A stretch of 64,000 bases of DNA from Dugong dugon (Eukaryota; Chordata; Mammalia; Sirenia; Dugongidae), in contig CM057465.1 in NCBI GenBank assembly GCA_030035585.1, positions 1,711,501 through 1,775,500 of the forward strand. Direction: 5' to 3'. Below the pieces are notes generated by a model. That model did not search any database and was not told the DNA's origin. It saw nothing but the letters and a program-made list of their open reading frames with translations. A program made the translations under genes and the position numbers. Shown here piece after piece: positions 53,477 to 64,000 of this stretch (position 1 is its first letter; the number at the start of each line of letters is the position of its first letter).

Positions 53477-55212
53477 CTTGGCTGGACCTCCTCATGTATG
53501 GTTGGCAAGACTGCAGGGGCTGGCTGGTGTAGGGAGGGGCTGCTCGTCTCTGTTCTATGTGGTCTCCCAGGAAGGGCAAGCTGGCTGTTCTCAAGAGAAA
53601 CAGAAAATGTGCAAGGCTCAGTTCTAGCACACCCTCACTGTCACGACATTCTACTGGGCAAAGCAAGCAGCAAGGGTAGCTCAGATTCAAGGGTGAAGGA
53701 ATAAGCTCTGCTTTTTACTGGGAAGAGCCGCAAAGTCAAATTCCCAAGGGCATGGGCAATAGGAGGGGTGGAGAAATGGAGGTTTCTGGGACTTTGTTTT
53801 GCGGCACTGTTTTCACAATGGGTAACTGGGACATGAGATTCCATTCACCCAGCATGTCCCGAGTGCTCAGCATAGAATTAGCACCTTTGTGGGGATCCTG
53901 ACCACTGCAGGAGATGCCTTGCAGAATGAAGGATCCAGAAAGTCTATGGCACGCATTCTATGAAGACAAGATCATCATGGGCATGAGTGGAGATTGGCAT
54001 CCTTGGAGAGTGCGGGGTTAATCCGGAGTTTGAAGGGCTGAGAAGACGCGGATGGGGAACGAGAGGGTGTCCAAGATTGGGAGTGTTGCACAGTGTTAGT
54101 GGAGACGTTCAGGGTATGGCCAGGGAGGAGAGTGTGAGTCTGGAAGTTGTAGGAGGGTACATGGGCTTCAGTCTAAGGACTCCCCAAAAGCCAGCTTTAG
54201 GGAGGCCGACAGAGTGAACATTTCGTTAGCTGCTCCTGTGTGAACCAGGCACTGCAAAAGTGCATTTGTTGTGACTCCCAAACTCTGCAGGGTTGAGTCA
54301 ACCATCATATTAACTCCTCCATGGTTGAGGAGAGTCTAGACTCCACAGGCCAGCATGTGGGGGTGGGGGGTGGGGTGGTGGGACAGGAGTCAGGCCCAGG
54401 CTTTCTGGGGTCCATGGGCTATGGGACGGTTATGCACACAGATGGGCAGATGAGGAGACCTGGTTGGTGGACAGAGCAGACCAACAACCATCTGAGGAGC
54501 TCTTATGGGGGCCCTGAACATGGCAGTGCCAGACACCCTCACATCCCAACACCTCCTTCCAACTTGGTGGGTGATCATGCCTGGCAGCTCTTTGTATCAG
54601 GCAAAAGTAAACAAATCTACCACCTACTGCCCAGCACACCAACACTCCTTCTCAACCCCTAGACCAACTCTTGTAAAAATCAAATTCTTTAGGGATGTCT
54701 GGAGCCACACTCTGTAGATTTGTTTGCCATTCTGACTGTCATCCCCATGCTGACCCTCACCCCCACGCTGACCTGCACCTCATGCTGACCTTCACCTCAT
54801 TCTGACCTTCTCTCCATCCACCCTGCCTACCTCAGAGGATGTCTCATTCCACGCATGTGGCTAGCCTGGGCAAACGGCCTGGACAAGGGGCTAAGAGGAG
54901 GGAATAGTGATGAGATGCTGAGAAAATGTTTGACAAACAACACAAAACAAAAACATCCTACACATATAAGAACTGTGGACAGACACATTGGAGCTGGGTC
55001 ATCCAGTCACCCAGCACTCAGGGAGCCAGAGCAGTCCCACAGTTAGGGCAGGGTCCTTGGGCAGGGCCATCCGCACCTCCATTTCCAGCTTGGAGTCTCC
55101 CAGCACCACAGTTTCACTTCCTCCACAGGTGCGCACACCCTCAGGGGCTTTTCCGGAAATCCCTCCAAGAAGCAAGGCCAGCCTTGGTGGAGAACTCTGT
55201 TATTGCTTCTGT
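53477..55212. other. Unique sequence, nothing recognised
   Basis: No repeat family or exon recognised. A short (CTGACC)-like tandem array lies at about 54733-54812 (CTGACCCTCACCCCCACG, CTGACCTGCACCTCATG, CTGACCTTCACCTCATT). Overlapping frames have no domain. Confidence 0.4.
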
Positions 55213-55348
55213 GACCTCTCCCTCCCTCTTTGTCTTTTTCTGTCTCTCTCATTCTCTGTCTCTCTGTACATCTCTTTCTCTGACTCTCTCTGTCTCTCTC
55301 TGCCTCGCTTCTCTCCTCTCCTCTCCTCTCCTTTCTCCTTCTCTCCCT
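55213..55348. repeat. CT-rich microsatellite
   Basis: (TCTCTG)n, (CTCTC)n and CTCCTCTCCTCTCCTCTCCT runs. The Ser/Leu-rich frames 54926-55462 and 54988-55371 are products of this repeat. Confidence 0.92.
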
Positions 55349-56399
55349 ATAAAACTCAAGTGTCCATTTAGAATTGAATTCAACATCTCTCAGTTAGGGC
55401 CAACCAAGGGAGGGACAAGCATTGCTTTGGGGCCGGGTTCACCAGAGGTTCTTGCAGGGTGAACACCCACACTCCTGCCCTCTGTTCCCTCCCCTGACCA
55501 GGAGCACTGGTGCCCTCGCCCCCTCCCATGGGCACCACGGGTATACTTCTGTCTCCAGAAGGGCCCTTGTGAGCTGGGTTGCAGGCTCACTTTGCTTCTG
55601 TGGAGGGCTGTGTGCAGACCAGTTCAGTCACTGGGAGACCTGAGTGCATCGGCCTCATTGTGCTCTGTGTGTGCGCAGGCTGGTGTGGCCAGCCACACTC
55701 CCTGCAGATGGAACACAGGAGCCTGACAACTCATTCATCTTGGCTGTGGCCTGGCCTCCCTCATGCTCCTGTCCCTCAGGTTGTTTCAAGGGAAGGACGG
55801 CTCAGGAAGGTGCTCCCTCTCCATGCACTTTCCTGCTTTGTGGTTTGTCAGGGCTGGGCTCCCAGCTCTGCTGTCTGCAGTACCCCACAACCCAAGATGA
55901 GAGTCAGTCAGAAGGAAGGAAGGAAGTCCAGGGACTCTTAGGAAAGAAGGGTTTAGGTGGGCACATGTGGGGTCAGCTGGCCTGGAAAGAGATGGGAGTG
56001 GGTAGCAATGAGCGTACAGTGTGGGTGTACTGATGCCCCAGGCAAGACAAGTCAGGGGCTGAAGGGGCCAAGAGGAAGCAGACGTGGGTAAGAGAGGTCG
56101 GTGTGATCGGCAGGACTACAGGTCCGGGGAAGCTGCGGGGAGAACCCGGGAGGTCTGGGTGGGGCCAGAACCACAAGAATTCCCTGAAGGGCTGGAGGAT
56201 CCTGGAAATGGCTCAGCCCTTGGTCTGTCAGAGGCACCTCCAGGATGCTGGAGATACCCTGAGGCTCAAGAAGGACCATCCCACAGCTTGTATTTTGAAA
56301 AATGTCAGATATGCAAAGCAGGTGAAACAACAGTGCTTGTGTCCATAATTTTCTGAAGGCTGATGCAGAGTACTGATTCGTGTGGTGACAGCATTCCAG
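55349..56399. other. GC-rich unique sequence, nothing recognised
   Basis: Overlapping frames of about 120-130 aa on both strands (55579-55941, 55644-56033, 56052-56441) with no recognisable domain. No exon called. Confidence 0.45.
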
Positions 56400-56605
56400 T
56401 TCCAAGGTGGGAGCCCTCATTTTGTGGAGCCCAAGCCTCATCCCAGGCAGCCTGAGCCCTCATTTCATGAAGCCTGAGCCTCATCTCAGGCAGCCCATGA
56501 GCCTTATTCCGGGCAGCCTTAGTGCTCATCGTGGGGAGCCTGAGCCTCATCCTGGGCAGCCTGAGCCCTCATCTTGGGGAGCCTGAGTCTCATCCCAGGC
56601 AGCCA
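56400..56605. repeat. Minisatellite, about 22-bp half-units in 43-47-bp dimers
   Basis: About nine alternating half-units of the type GAGCCCTCATTTTGTGGAG, CCTGAGCCTCATCTCAGGCA, CCTGAGCCCTCATCTTGGGG. Odd and even half-units differ consistently (GGAG/GAAG versus GGCAG ends), showing a dimeric higher-order unit. Frames on the minus strand over this tract (for example 56305-56550) are periodic (MRLRL..., MRAQA...) and not genes. Confidence 0.9.
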
Positions 56606-57334
56606 GAAACTGGGGCTGAGGAAAGAGATGGCTCCTGTGGCAGCTGAGGGGAGGAGGCCCTGACCACATATGGGACTCACCTGGCCCCTTCTGCATATCT
56701 CTGGGGAGCGGGAGGGGGAGACCAGGCTGGAGAGGCGACAGTCCTAGAAAGCTGCATGCTCTAAGTTTTGAGTCTCTCCTTTCACCCCCAGGGGAACATG
56801 GCATGACTCATCCATCCTGCGTGGAAACAACAGGAAAGATGCAACTTTACAGAAAGTCTGGTCAGTTGTCATTGCATACACTTCTGGTGGGGAGGGCTAC
56901 ATCCCTGAGCTGCGTGAGGCCCCTCGCTCTCCAGCGACGTGATGACCAGGGCCTTTTCTGGCAGACTGGGGCCACGGGGATCTTGGAGGGATGTGTTAAC
57001 AATGCAAACTGGCTGCAGGGAAGGGGCCAGGCAGAGGATGGCATCAGCTGCAGAGATGGCCAGGCACCACGACAAGTCTGATGGCTTCTCTGCTGGACTC
57101 GGCCAAGCTACCTCTTTGCTGTCCACTGCTGCAGGAGACCGTGACCTTTGGTTAATGAGTTAATGCTGCTATTTATAATGTTGACATCATTGCTGAGCAA
57201 AGCGCCAGGGGAGCATGGACCAAATGCCAACTAGACAAGCAGGGACATCAGCTGGGGATGGTGCTGAGCACTGGAGCACATGCTTTCTCCTTCCCATCCT
57301 TTTCTCTGTTTTTTTTGTCTGTGTGCTTTTTTAA
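56606..57334. other. Unique sequence with a possible conserved block at 57130-57200
   Basis: No repeat or exon recognised. GGTTAATGAGTTAATGCTGC, TATTTATAATG at about 57150-57181 looks unlike its surroundings. Confidence 0.4.
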
Positions 57335-57590
57335 AAAAAAATAATTTATTTTTGTTGTTGCTGTTGAGAATATACTCAGCAGAGTATACATTAATTTAAA
57401 ATTTCTACATGTGCAATTCAGTGACCTTGATTGCATTCTTCAGGTTGTGCAACCCTTCTCATCCTCCTTTTCCAAACTGTTCCTCCCCCGTGAACATAAA
57501 CTCATGGCCCCCTAAGCTTCCTATCTGACCTTTCGAGTTGCGGTTGTCAATTTGATCCCACATATATGGTTCTTTAAAACCCTTTCAGGA
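57335..57590 (-). mobile_element. L1 3' end, antisense
   Basis: AAAAAAATAATTTATTTTTG, GAATATACTCAGCAGAGTAT, GCAATTCAGTGACCTTGATT, GCATTCTTCAGGTTGTGCAA, CCCTTCTCATCCTCC are a reversed L1 3' UTR like the one at 9508. Short fragment without coding sequence. Confidence 0.7.
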
Positions 57591-59476
57591 TAGCTACACT
57601 TCCTTTTTGTATCTTTGGGATTCATTGAGAAGCTACTGTCCCACTTACAGTATGTGCACTGGCAGGCAGAGATCTATATAACAGTTTGAAATTGTCAAAA
57701 CAGGTGTATGTTGCAAATTACTGTTTTTATAAGGTACTGTATGAAGTAGTGCTAAATCGTTGAATTTTTCACAGGAAAAACATGAATTTTGGAAATTTTT
57801 TGTTTGATACATATATGTATCTCTGGTCTCTGGGGATAGAATTGGTGTTCACAAGAGGTACACATATGTACCTCTGGACTCTGGGGGTATGATTTGTGGA
57901 ATGAGGGATAAAACAAAAACCGTATTCCCTACCAAAAATTTAGACACACTCAATGATTCAGCATGCCCTCCATTACTGAAAACTCCTAGTATCAACAAAG
58001 AATTAGAGGTAAAAAATAATGGGGTCATAAAAGGGTTAAAATAACATTGTGTGCCTGTTTTGAAGTGGCCTCCAATGTGATTTGCAAGTGACACCTGGGC
58101 TTATCAATGTTGTATTCAATGTCTGTGCTCACAGCCCTGACTGTTGGACTTAATGACATTCCTTTATAAAGAAAAGGAGTGCATCTATGTTCTGAAAAGT
58201 CTGCCTTTATGTTCTAGACATGCAGGCAAGAGTACTCCCTCCCCTTCCATGCTCTGTGTTGAAAAGTGAGCACCTCCCAGCATCTGCCCCTGTGTATGTG
58301 AGTTTGCTGCCTTTGAGAGGCTCCACCTGTACCTTTGGCTCCTGCCCTTGTGTGGGATTGGCCCGGACCCATCTGGGGTTCTCATCCTTGGCCAGGGCAC
58401 AGAGGCCTGTCCAGAGCCCACATTTTTAATCTGCTAATTGTGGGTGTAGAACATGCTTCTCTGCCAGGGTTAACAAGGAAGATGGCTTTTAGAAAAACCA
58501 ATTTCAGCATATTAGGACCCAAGTTTGAGATGGAAGACATATGCCTTCTGGAAGTCAACATCATCCTCGATTCCTTTTGACTCCCCCGAGTTGACGCCAC
58601 CTGCTGGGTCCTCCTTTGCTTCCTCCTAGAGGCCCTACCAGCATCCAACAGCTCTCTGTGGTCTCGTTTCCTTTGTGGTGCTCCACATGTCGGCCTTATC
58701 TTCCCAGCCAGTTTATGCCTCCTCCAGGAGAGGGCCCCAGATTGTATTCTCTGTACCCCCAGGGAGCCCAGGGGTATCTGTGACCGGCACGTCCTGTCTC
58801 TGTAAGCAACTCGAACACTGGATGATCAGCTTCTCATGTTTGTCCTTCACTCAAGACAAGTTCCACTGAGGATTCCTCCATTTCTGCTAGGTCTGTGGCT
58901 CAGAGCAGAAGGCGGGCTCACAATGCCCTTCCAGTAGTGTCCACGCAATGCCAGATACATTTGATGGGAGAAAATCTGGGCAATAACTCATGTCTGGATC
59001 TTGGTGTAACCTAGCTCATATTGTGCTCCCAATGAATGCTTAAGGAATGAACTAGCCAATCATTCTAGCTTTCTAGGGAACTGAATGCTTTTTTTCTTTC
59101 CATTAATGTCTGGCTACTGTAAATACAGGTGGAGTGATTATAAGAAGGGGTGTTTTCATGAATCCAGGGCTGGAAACAACAATAAGAAGAGAGGAAAAAC
59201 GATAACACATTAATCGAACCCAAGCATTCATGGCAATGGGGTAGCGAGCTCCAAGGGATGAAAGCCCTAGTTCTCAGGCTGACCAAGCCTGAGGTGGCAA
59301 AGCTGGGCTATCGAAGAAGGATGACCCCAAGTGCACCTTGGTAATCAAAGGCCCCGGCCAGCTTTTGCTGCACTGTGTGCAAACCAGCTTCGGGTGAGTC
59401 AACTCCAACATACCCTCTAGAGGTAAGCACTGCTATTCATTTCAGATTTATCCTTCCTTTTCTCATTTTGCTAATA
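57591..59476. other. Unique sequence, nothing recognised
   Basis: A near-duplicate pair TACATATATGTATCTCTGGT, CTCTGGGG (57810) and TACACATATGTACCTCTGGA, CTCTGGGGG (57858) forms a local 48-bp tandem duplication. No gene recognised. Confidence 0.4.
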
Positions 59477-59613
59477 TAAGCAATGTGTGTGTATCTATGT
59501 GTCTATGTGTGCAAGTCTACGTGTATGTACTTGTGTGCATGTATGTTTCTGTGTGTGTGTACATTTGTGTATGTGTGTGCCCATGTGTGTACGTGTGTGT
59601 GTGACAATGTGTA
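59477..59613. repeat. (TG)n-rich microsatellite
   Basis: TGTGTGTGTATCTATGTGTC and similar, imperfect TG/TATG runs. The Cys/Val-rich frames here (59483-59764, 59487-59672) are repeat artefacts. Confidence 0.9.
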
Positions 59614-59800
59614 CAGAGAACTCCATTTTAATGGTGCCCCATACAACCATCCTCTCAGAGGCTGGCATTTAGCTTGTATCCAGTATTTTACTACTATACA
59701 TAATGCTACAGTGAATGGCCTTGTTTTTGTTGTGAGTGGGTGTATCTTTGGGATAAATTCCTAGAAAAGAGATGACTGGGCCAAGGGCAGAATGTGTGTG
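59614..59800 (-). mobile_element. L1 3' region fragment, antisense
   Basis: AACTCCATTTTAATGGTGCC, then TTTAGCTTGTATCCAGTATT, CTATACATAATGCTACAGTG, AATGGCCTTG, GTGTATCTTTGGGATAAATT, CCTAGAAAAGAGATGACTGG follow a reversed old L1 ORF2/3' region. Confidence 0.68.
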
Positions 59801-61266
59801 CAGTTTTGTTGATATCGTCAAGTCCCCCCCACCATGAGCACCTGTGTGAGAGGGCCTGTCCCATAGCCTCGTGGGGAGGATGACTCTTCAAGCTTTGGAA
59901 ACGTTGCCAACCTGATAGGTGAGAAAGGTGTCTCAGAGTAGCTCCGATTTGCATTTACACTCCTATAAGTGAAGGTGAGTGTGTTGGTCTTGAGGACATC
60001 TGGTAACTTTGGGGAAAGTGGATGTCATTGTTCAATGGCAACTCTGTTGTGTGGGCCAGCTCGTCACACCACCTTGTCAGCCTTCAATGCAGTCCATCCA
60101 CCACGCTCATTGTTCAATGCAGGTTCACATCTCAGTCCTTCCTGGGAGGAGCCCTTGTCACTAACCATAGAGCTCAGGAACCCAGCATCTCCCTACCACC
60201 CTTGACTCTGTGGTCTTCATTCATCCTAGCGCCCCTGCCTGGGAACAATGACCTGTGAATCTATGGGGTCTCTCTGAGCAGCAATGAATCCTTCATTTTG
60301 TCCTCAGTGTGCTAAGGGCAACCCCTTGGTCTCTCATAAATGTTTGCTGCTTAGCTATTTTGGAGACCCCTTGTCTAGATCCTATAGAGCCTATGCTCAC
60401 TCTCCTCTCCTCACACTTCTGGACTCAGATCCCATATCCCAACAGTTTTCCTCATATTTCTGTGCCCCCTTCATTTTGCTAATCTTGCCTGTCTTTGGCC
60501 ATGGAGTTTGGCACTCCAGCCTGATGAGGTCCTGGAGCCAGACCTCAGGCTCTGTGCTTCCAATCAATCCTGGAAGAGTTAGATGGACCCCTGGGTCTCA
60601 CCATATCAGTTTACATCAATCATAGCTGGCCTGCTCCATCCCCAAACACGGGCCACTGTGCGGTAGAGAGACCCATTCACAGAGTGACCGAGGGTTGTGT
60701 GTGACATGGTGCTTTTGTGGCTGGGTCTGCTGTGCTAGTTTTGGTCCAGTATGTTGTGGGGACCAGTGGGAAGGTAGGCTGAGCATCATGCTAAGTGGCT
60801 GTGCTGTAGTGCACCCTGGGTGACCTGACGACATACACCACCTCGTGAATCCACCTCCTGTGTTCATAGTATAAGCAGGCACTGCTCAGGGCACATGGGG
60901 GCTGCTCAACACAGATGTTGACTTGAAAATAAGAGGACAATGTATAAAGACCTAAAGATATGGCCAGAAGCAGGTTGCCGGGGGAGAGGTAGAACACTCT
61001 TCAGAAATAGAATGAAAGTGAGAGAGTGAGATTGGGGCTGGGGTGAGGTTCCTGAAGATGCAGATATGTCGAGGAGGCTTCCCAGGGATTGTCTTCCCAG
61101 AGAGGGCTCTAAGCTTAGCATCTTGCTGGGGAGCTGAGGGCTATCAAAGGGAGACCTTGGCAAAGTGGACACTGACATGAATGGGATGACCCTGCCTCAG
61201 GCTTCCCCATGGGAGAGACAATGAGAGAGGCGCTTTCTCTGAAGGATGCAGGTCCACAGAATAGTT
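59801..61266. other. Unique sequence, nothing recognised
   Basis: No repeat family or exon recognised. Frames (60284-60625, 60906-61178) have no domain. Confidence 0.4.
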
Positions 61267-61366
61267 TGTTGTTGTTAAGTGCCGTCAAGTTGGTTCTGAC
61301 TCCTAGAAATGCTATGTGCAACAGAATGAAACATTGCCTGATCCTGTGCCATCCTTAAAATGGTTG

Positions 61367-61732
61367 CTATGCTCGAGCCCATAGTTGCAGCCACTGGGTC
61401 AATCCATCTCTTTGAGGGTCTTCCTCTTTTTCACTGACCCTCCACCTACCAAGCCACCTTCTCCAGGGACTGATCCTTCCTGACAACAGTCCAAAGTATG
61501 TGAGACTTAATCTCGCCATCCTTGCTTCTAAGGAGCATGCTGGTTGTACTTCTTCCAAGACAGATTTGTTCCTTCTTTTGGCATTCCATGGTGTATTAGA
61601 TACTCTTCCCGAGCACCACAATTCAAAGACATCAGTTCTTCTTTGGTCTTTCTTATTCATCATCCAGCTTTTGCATGCATAAGAGGTGATTGAAAACAGC
61701 ATGGCTTGGGTCAGATGCACCTTAGTCCTCAA
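61367..61732 (-). pseudogene. RTE C-terminal domain remnant
   Basis: A 121-residue frame: QAMLFSITSYACKSWMMNKK, DQRRTDVFELWCSGRVSNTP, WNAKRRNKSVLEEVQPACSL, EARMARLSLTYFG. Equivalent to the ...YGCESWTVKKAEHRRIDAFELWCWRRLLRVPW... type segment of BovB-like proteins, with the Cys and Trp positions (ACKSW, ELWC) mostly kept. It stays in frame to near the 3' end. Confidence 0.88.
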
Positions 61733-61796
61733 GGTGACACCTTTGCTTCAACACTTTAAAGAGGTCTTCTGCAGCAGGTTCACCCACAGCAATGCA

Positions 61797-62279
61797 TCAT
61801 TTGATTTCTTGACTGCTGCTTCCATGAGTGTTGATTGCGGATCCAAGTAAAAGGAAATCCTTGACAACTTCAATCATTTCTCTATTTATCATGATGTTAC
61901 TTATTGGTCCAGTTGTGAGGATTTTTGTTTTCTTTATGTTGAGGTGTAATCCATAATGAAGGCCCTGGTCTTTGATCTTCATCAGTAAGTGTTTCAAGTC
62001 TTCTTCACTTTCAGCAAACAAGGTTGTGTCATGTGCATAACACAGGTTGTTAATGAGTTTTCCTCCAATCCTGATGCCCCTTTCTTCTTCCTATAGTCCA
62101 GCTTCCTGGATTATTCGCTCAGCATACTGATTGAATAGGTATGGTGAAATGATACAACCCTGACATACACCTTTCCTGACTTTAAACCACGAAGTATTCC
62201 CTTGTTCAGTGCAAATGACTGGCTCTTGATCTATGTACAGGTTCCTCATGAGCAAAATTAAATGTTCTGGAATTCCCAT
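61797..62279 (-). pseudogene. RTE reverse transcriptase core remnant with altered catalytic box
   Basis: Frame 62091-62279 carries LLMRNLYIDQEPVICTEQGN, KVRKGVCQGCIISPYLFNQY (GCxxSPxLFN block) and EAGL. Frame 61797-62021 carries AESEEDLKHLLMKIKDQGLH, YGLHLNIKKTKILTTGPISN and VVKDFLLLGSAINTHGSSSQ. Between them, about 62020-62050, the box reads LCYAHDTTLF: the first Asp of YADD is His, so RT activity would be lost. Confidence 0.87.
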
Positions 62280-62346
62280 TCTTCACAATGTTATGATCCA
62301 CACAATCAAATGCCTTTGCATAGTCAATAAAACACAGGTAAACATC

Positions 62347-62602
62347 TTCCTACATCTCACATACTTTGGACAAGTTATCAGGAGAGACCAGCCCCTGGAG
62401 AAGGACATCATGCTGGGTAAAGTAGAGGGTCAGAGAAAAAGAGGAAGACCCTCAATGAGATGGATTGACACAGTGGCTGCAGCAATGAGCTCAAGCATAG
62501 AAACAATTGTGAGGATGGCACAGGACCAGGCAGTGTTTCGTTCTGTTGTGCATAGGGTCGCTATGAATCGGAATCAACTCAATGGCAACTAACAAGAACA
62601 AC
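62347..62602 (+). mobile_element. RTE 3' end fragment, sense, nested in antisense RTE
   Basis: Runs TTCCTACATCTCACATACTT, GGACAAGTTATCAGGAGAG, then GGACATCATGCTGGGTAAAG and AGGACCAGGCAGTGTTTCGT, and finishes GGGTCGCTATGAATCGGAAT, CAACTCAATGGCAACTAACA, AGAACA. Frame 62233-62592 encodes PLEKDIMLGKVEGQRKRGRP, SMRWIDTVAAAMSSSIETIV. AAACATC flanks it at 62340-62346 and 62603-62609. The host RTE sequence is collinear across the site, so this is a 5'-truncated copy that landed in an older RTE in opposite orientation. Confidence 0.92.
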
Positions 62603-62939
62603 AAACATCATTCTGGTATTCTCTGCTTTCAGCCAAGATCCATCTGACATCAGCAACGAAATCCTTGGTACCATGTTCTCTCCTGAATCCAGCTTGAATT
62701 TCTGACAGTTCCTTGTCGATATCCTGCTGCGGCTGCTTTTGAAAAATCTTCAGCCAAATTTTACTTGTGTGTGATATCAATGATATTATTATATGATTTC
62801 TGCCTTCTGTGGGATCTCTTTTCTTGGGAATAGGCATAAATATGGATCTCTTCCAGTTGATTGGCCAGGTAGCTTTTTTCCAAATTTCTTGGCATAGACG
62901 AGTGAGCACTTCTAGCTCTGCATCCGTTAGTTGAAACAT
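62589..62939 (-). pseudogene. RTE early RT remnant
   Basis: MFQLTDAELEVLTRLCQEIW, KKATWPINWKRSIFMPIPKK, then LISHTSKIWLKIFQKQPQQD, IDKELSEIQAGFRREHGTKD and FVADVRWILAESREYQND. This is the first half of RT, matching 38291-38584. A separate frame (63042-63260) holds the linker just upstream (RKNILNISQAERTKKKFKP). Confidence 0.9.
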
Positions 62940-63597
62940 CTTAATTGGTATTCCATCAGTTCCTGAAGCCGTTTATTTTTGCCAATGCCTTCAGTGCATC
63001 TTGGACTTCTTTCTTCAGTATCGTTGGTTCCTGATCATATGCTACCTCCTGAAATGGTTAACGTAGACTGATTCTTTCTGGTATAGTGACTCGGTGTATT
63101 CCTTCCATCTTCTTTTGATGCTTCTTAAGTCATTTAATATTTTCCCCATAGAATCCTTCAGTATTGCAGCTTGAGGCTTGAATTTTTTCTTAGTTCTTTC
63201 AGCTTGAGAAATATTGAGAATGTTCTTCCTTTTTGGTTTTCTATCTATAGCTCTTTGCATATGTCATTATAATACTTTACTTTGTCTTCTGGAGGCACAC
63301 TAGGAAATCTTCCTTTCAGCTCTTTTACTTCATCATTTTTTCCTTTTGCTTTCACTACTCAACATTCAAGAGCAAGTTTCAGAGTCTTTTCTGACATCCG
63401 TTCTTTTTTTCTTTCCTGTCTTTTTAAAGACCTGTTGCTTACTTTGTGTATGATGTCCCTGATGTCATTCCACAACTCATCTGGTCTTTGGTCATTAGAG
63501 TTCGGTGTGTTGAATCTATTCTTGACATGATTTCTAAATTCAGGTGGGATATACTTAAGGTTGTACTTTGGCTCTCATGGACTCATTCTAACATTTT

Positions 63598-63894
63598 TCA
63601 GTATCTGCTTGTACTTGCATATGAGTAATTGATGATCTGTTCCGCAGTCAGCCTCAACCTTGTTCTAACTGATGATATTGAGCTTTTCCATGGTCTCTTT
63701 CTGCAGATGTAGTCAATTTGATTCCTGTGTATTCCATCTGGTGAAGTCCACGTGTATAGTAACTGTTTCTGTTGTTGAAAAAAGGTATTTGCAATGAAGT
63801 TGTTGGTCTTGCAAAATTCTATCATGTGATCTCCGGCATTGTTTCTATCACCAAGGCCATATTTTCCAACTACCAATTCCTCCTTTGTCTCCAA
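63598..63894 (-). pseudogene. RTE endonuclease remnant
   Basis: A 98-residue frame: METKEELVVGKYGLGDRNNA, GDHMIEFCKTNNFIANTFFQ, QQKQLLYTWTSPDGIHRNQI, DYICRKRPWKSSISS. The GKYGLGxRNxAGxxMxEFC and WTSPDGxxRNQIDYI blocks are typical of the C-terminal half of the RTE/BovB endonuclease. This is the best preserved endonuclease piece in the window; it continues past the right edge only as DNA. Confidence 0.92.
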
Positions 63895-64000
63895 CTTTCA
63901 CATTCTAACCACCAGTAATTATCAATTCATCCTGATTGCCTGTTTGATCAATTCCAGACTTCAGAAGTTGGTAAAAATCTTCAATTTCTTCATCTTTGGA

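Larger units (their letters stand above)
61268..64000 (-). mobile_element. RTE LINE, antisense, runs past the window edge
   Basis: From the 3' tail at 61268 (GTTGTTGTTAAGTGCCGTCA) leftward reading covers the C-terminal region (61367-61732), the downstream region (61797-62021), RT core (62091-62279), early RT (62589-62939), linker, and endonuclease (63598-63894) to the end of the window. A sense RTE fragment at 62347-62602 splits it. Of the antisense copies this is the most complete in order, but frames are broken (for example 61367-61732 in one frame, 61797-62021 in another). The catalytic box reads LCYAHDTTLF. Confidence 0.93.

Noticed and set aside
56400..56605. CRISPR-like array
   Set aside because: The units are directly adjacent with no unique spacers, diverge continuously, and the sequence is vertebrate. 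It is a minisatellite.
59483..59764. Cysteine-rich small protein
   Set aside because: Translation of a (TG)n microsatellite.

Overview
The window looks like non-coding mammalian DNA, almost certainly from an afrotherian (elephant, manatee or hyrax are the obvious candidates; I cannot separate them). The reason is its repeats: many copies of a BovB-like RTE LINE, tRNA-derived SINEs that share that LINE's 3' end (AfroSINE type), MaLR (MLT1-like) LTRs, two L1 copies of one lineage-specific type, and older MIR and L2 relics. I found no convincing exon, no intact gene, no structural RNA gene and no CpG island. The open frames are short and are either reverse transcriptase/endonuclease remnants or chance frames in GC-rich DNA, simple repeats and LTRs. 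Family names come from recognising sequence and motifs, not from a database search.

Layout. 1-2.6 kb: two convergent RTE fragments separated by an AT microsatellite. 2.8-7.6 kb: a MIR and three MLT1 LTRs in GC-rich unique DNA. 7.6-9.5 kb: unique DNA with an AT-rich stretch that may be conserved. 9.5-10.05 kb: an L1 3' end carrying a nested TA-flanked inverted-repeat transposon. 10.5-14.5 kb: minisatellites, two SINEs with a tRNA-Gly-like head, an MLT-type LTR carrying an AfroSINE, and a solo MaLR LTR with a 5-bp target duplication. 15.5-19 kb: further SINE/RTE pieces and a possible retroviral LTR. 19.8-25.1 kb: an old L1, an RTE copy, a long GGAA microsatellite and an AfroSINE. 25.4-31.8 kb: two MIRs, an RTE copy and RTE-derived elements. 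32.3-33.2 kb: a solo LTR nested in an MLT1. 33.8-37.5 kb: CORE-SINE, AfroSINEs, an MLT1 and possibly conserved DNA. 37.9-39.9 kb: the longest sense-strand RTE copy. 41.3-47.5 and 49.6-52.55 kb: two antisense L1 copies, one deleted inside ORF2 and the other lacking nearly all of ORF2, with RTE/SINE insertions between them. 52.8-59.8 kb: L2, a SINE, GC-rich unique DNA, a CCTGAGC minisatellite and L1 3' ends. 61.3-64 kb: an antisense RTE copy that runs off the window and carries a second, sense RTE 3' fragment with a 7-bp target duplication.

No genes work together here. The biology is the layering of retroelements, several of which can be ordered in time because one interrupts another and target-site duplications are readable. 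The SINEs depend on the RTE machinery, as their shared 3' tails indicate. I found no previously undescribed functional system. The best leads are the small TA-flanked inverted-repeat element at 9744-9917, the nested insertions with readable junctions, the recombined L1, and a few repeat-free AT-rich stretches worth testing for conservation.
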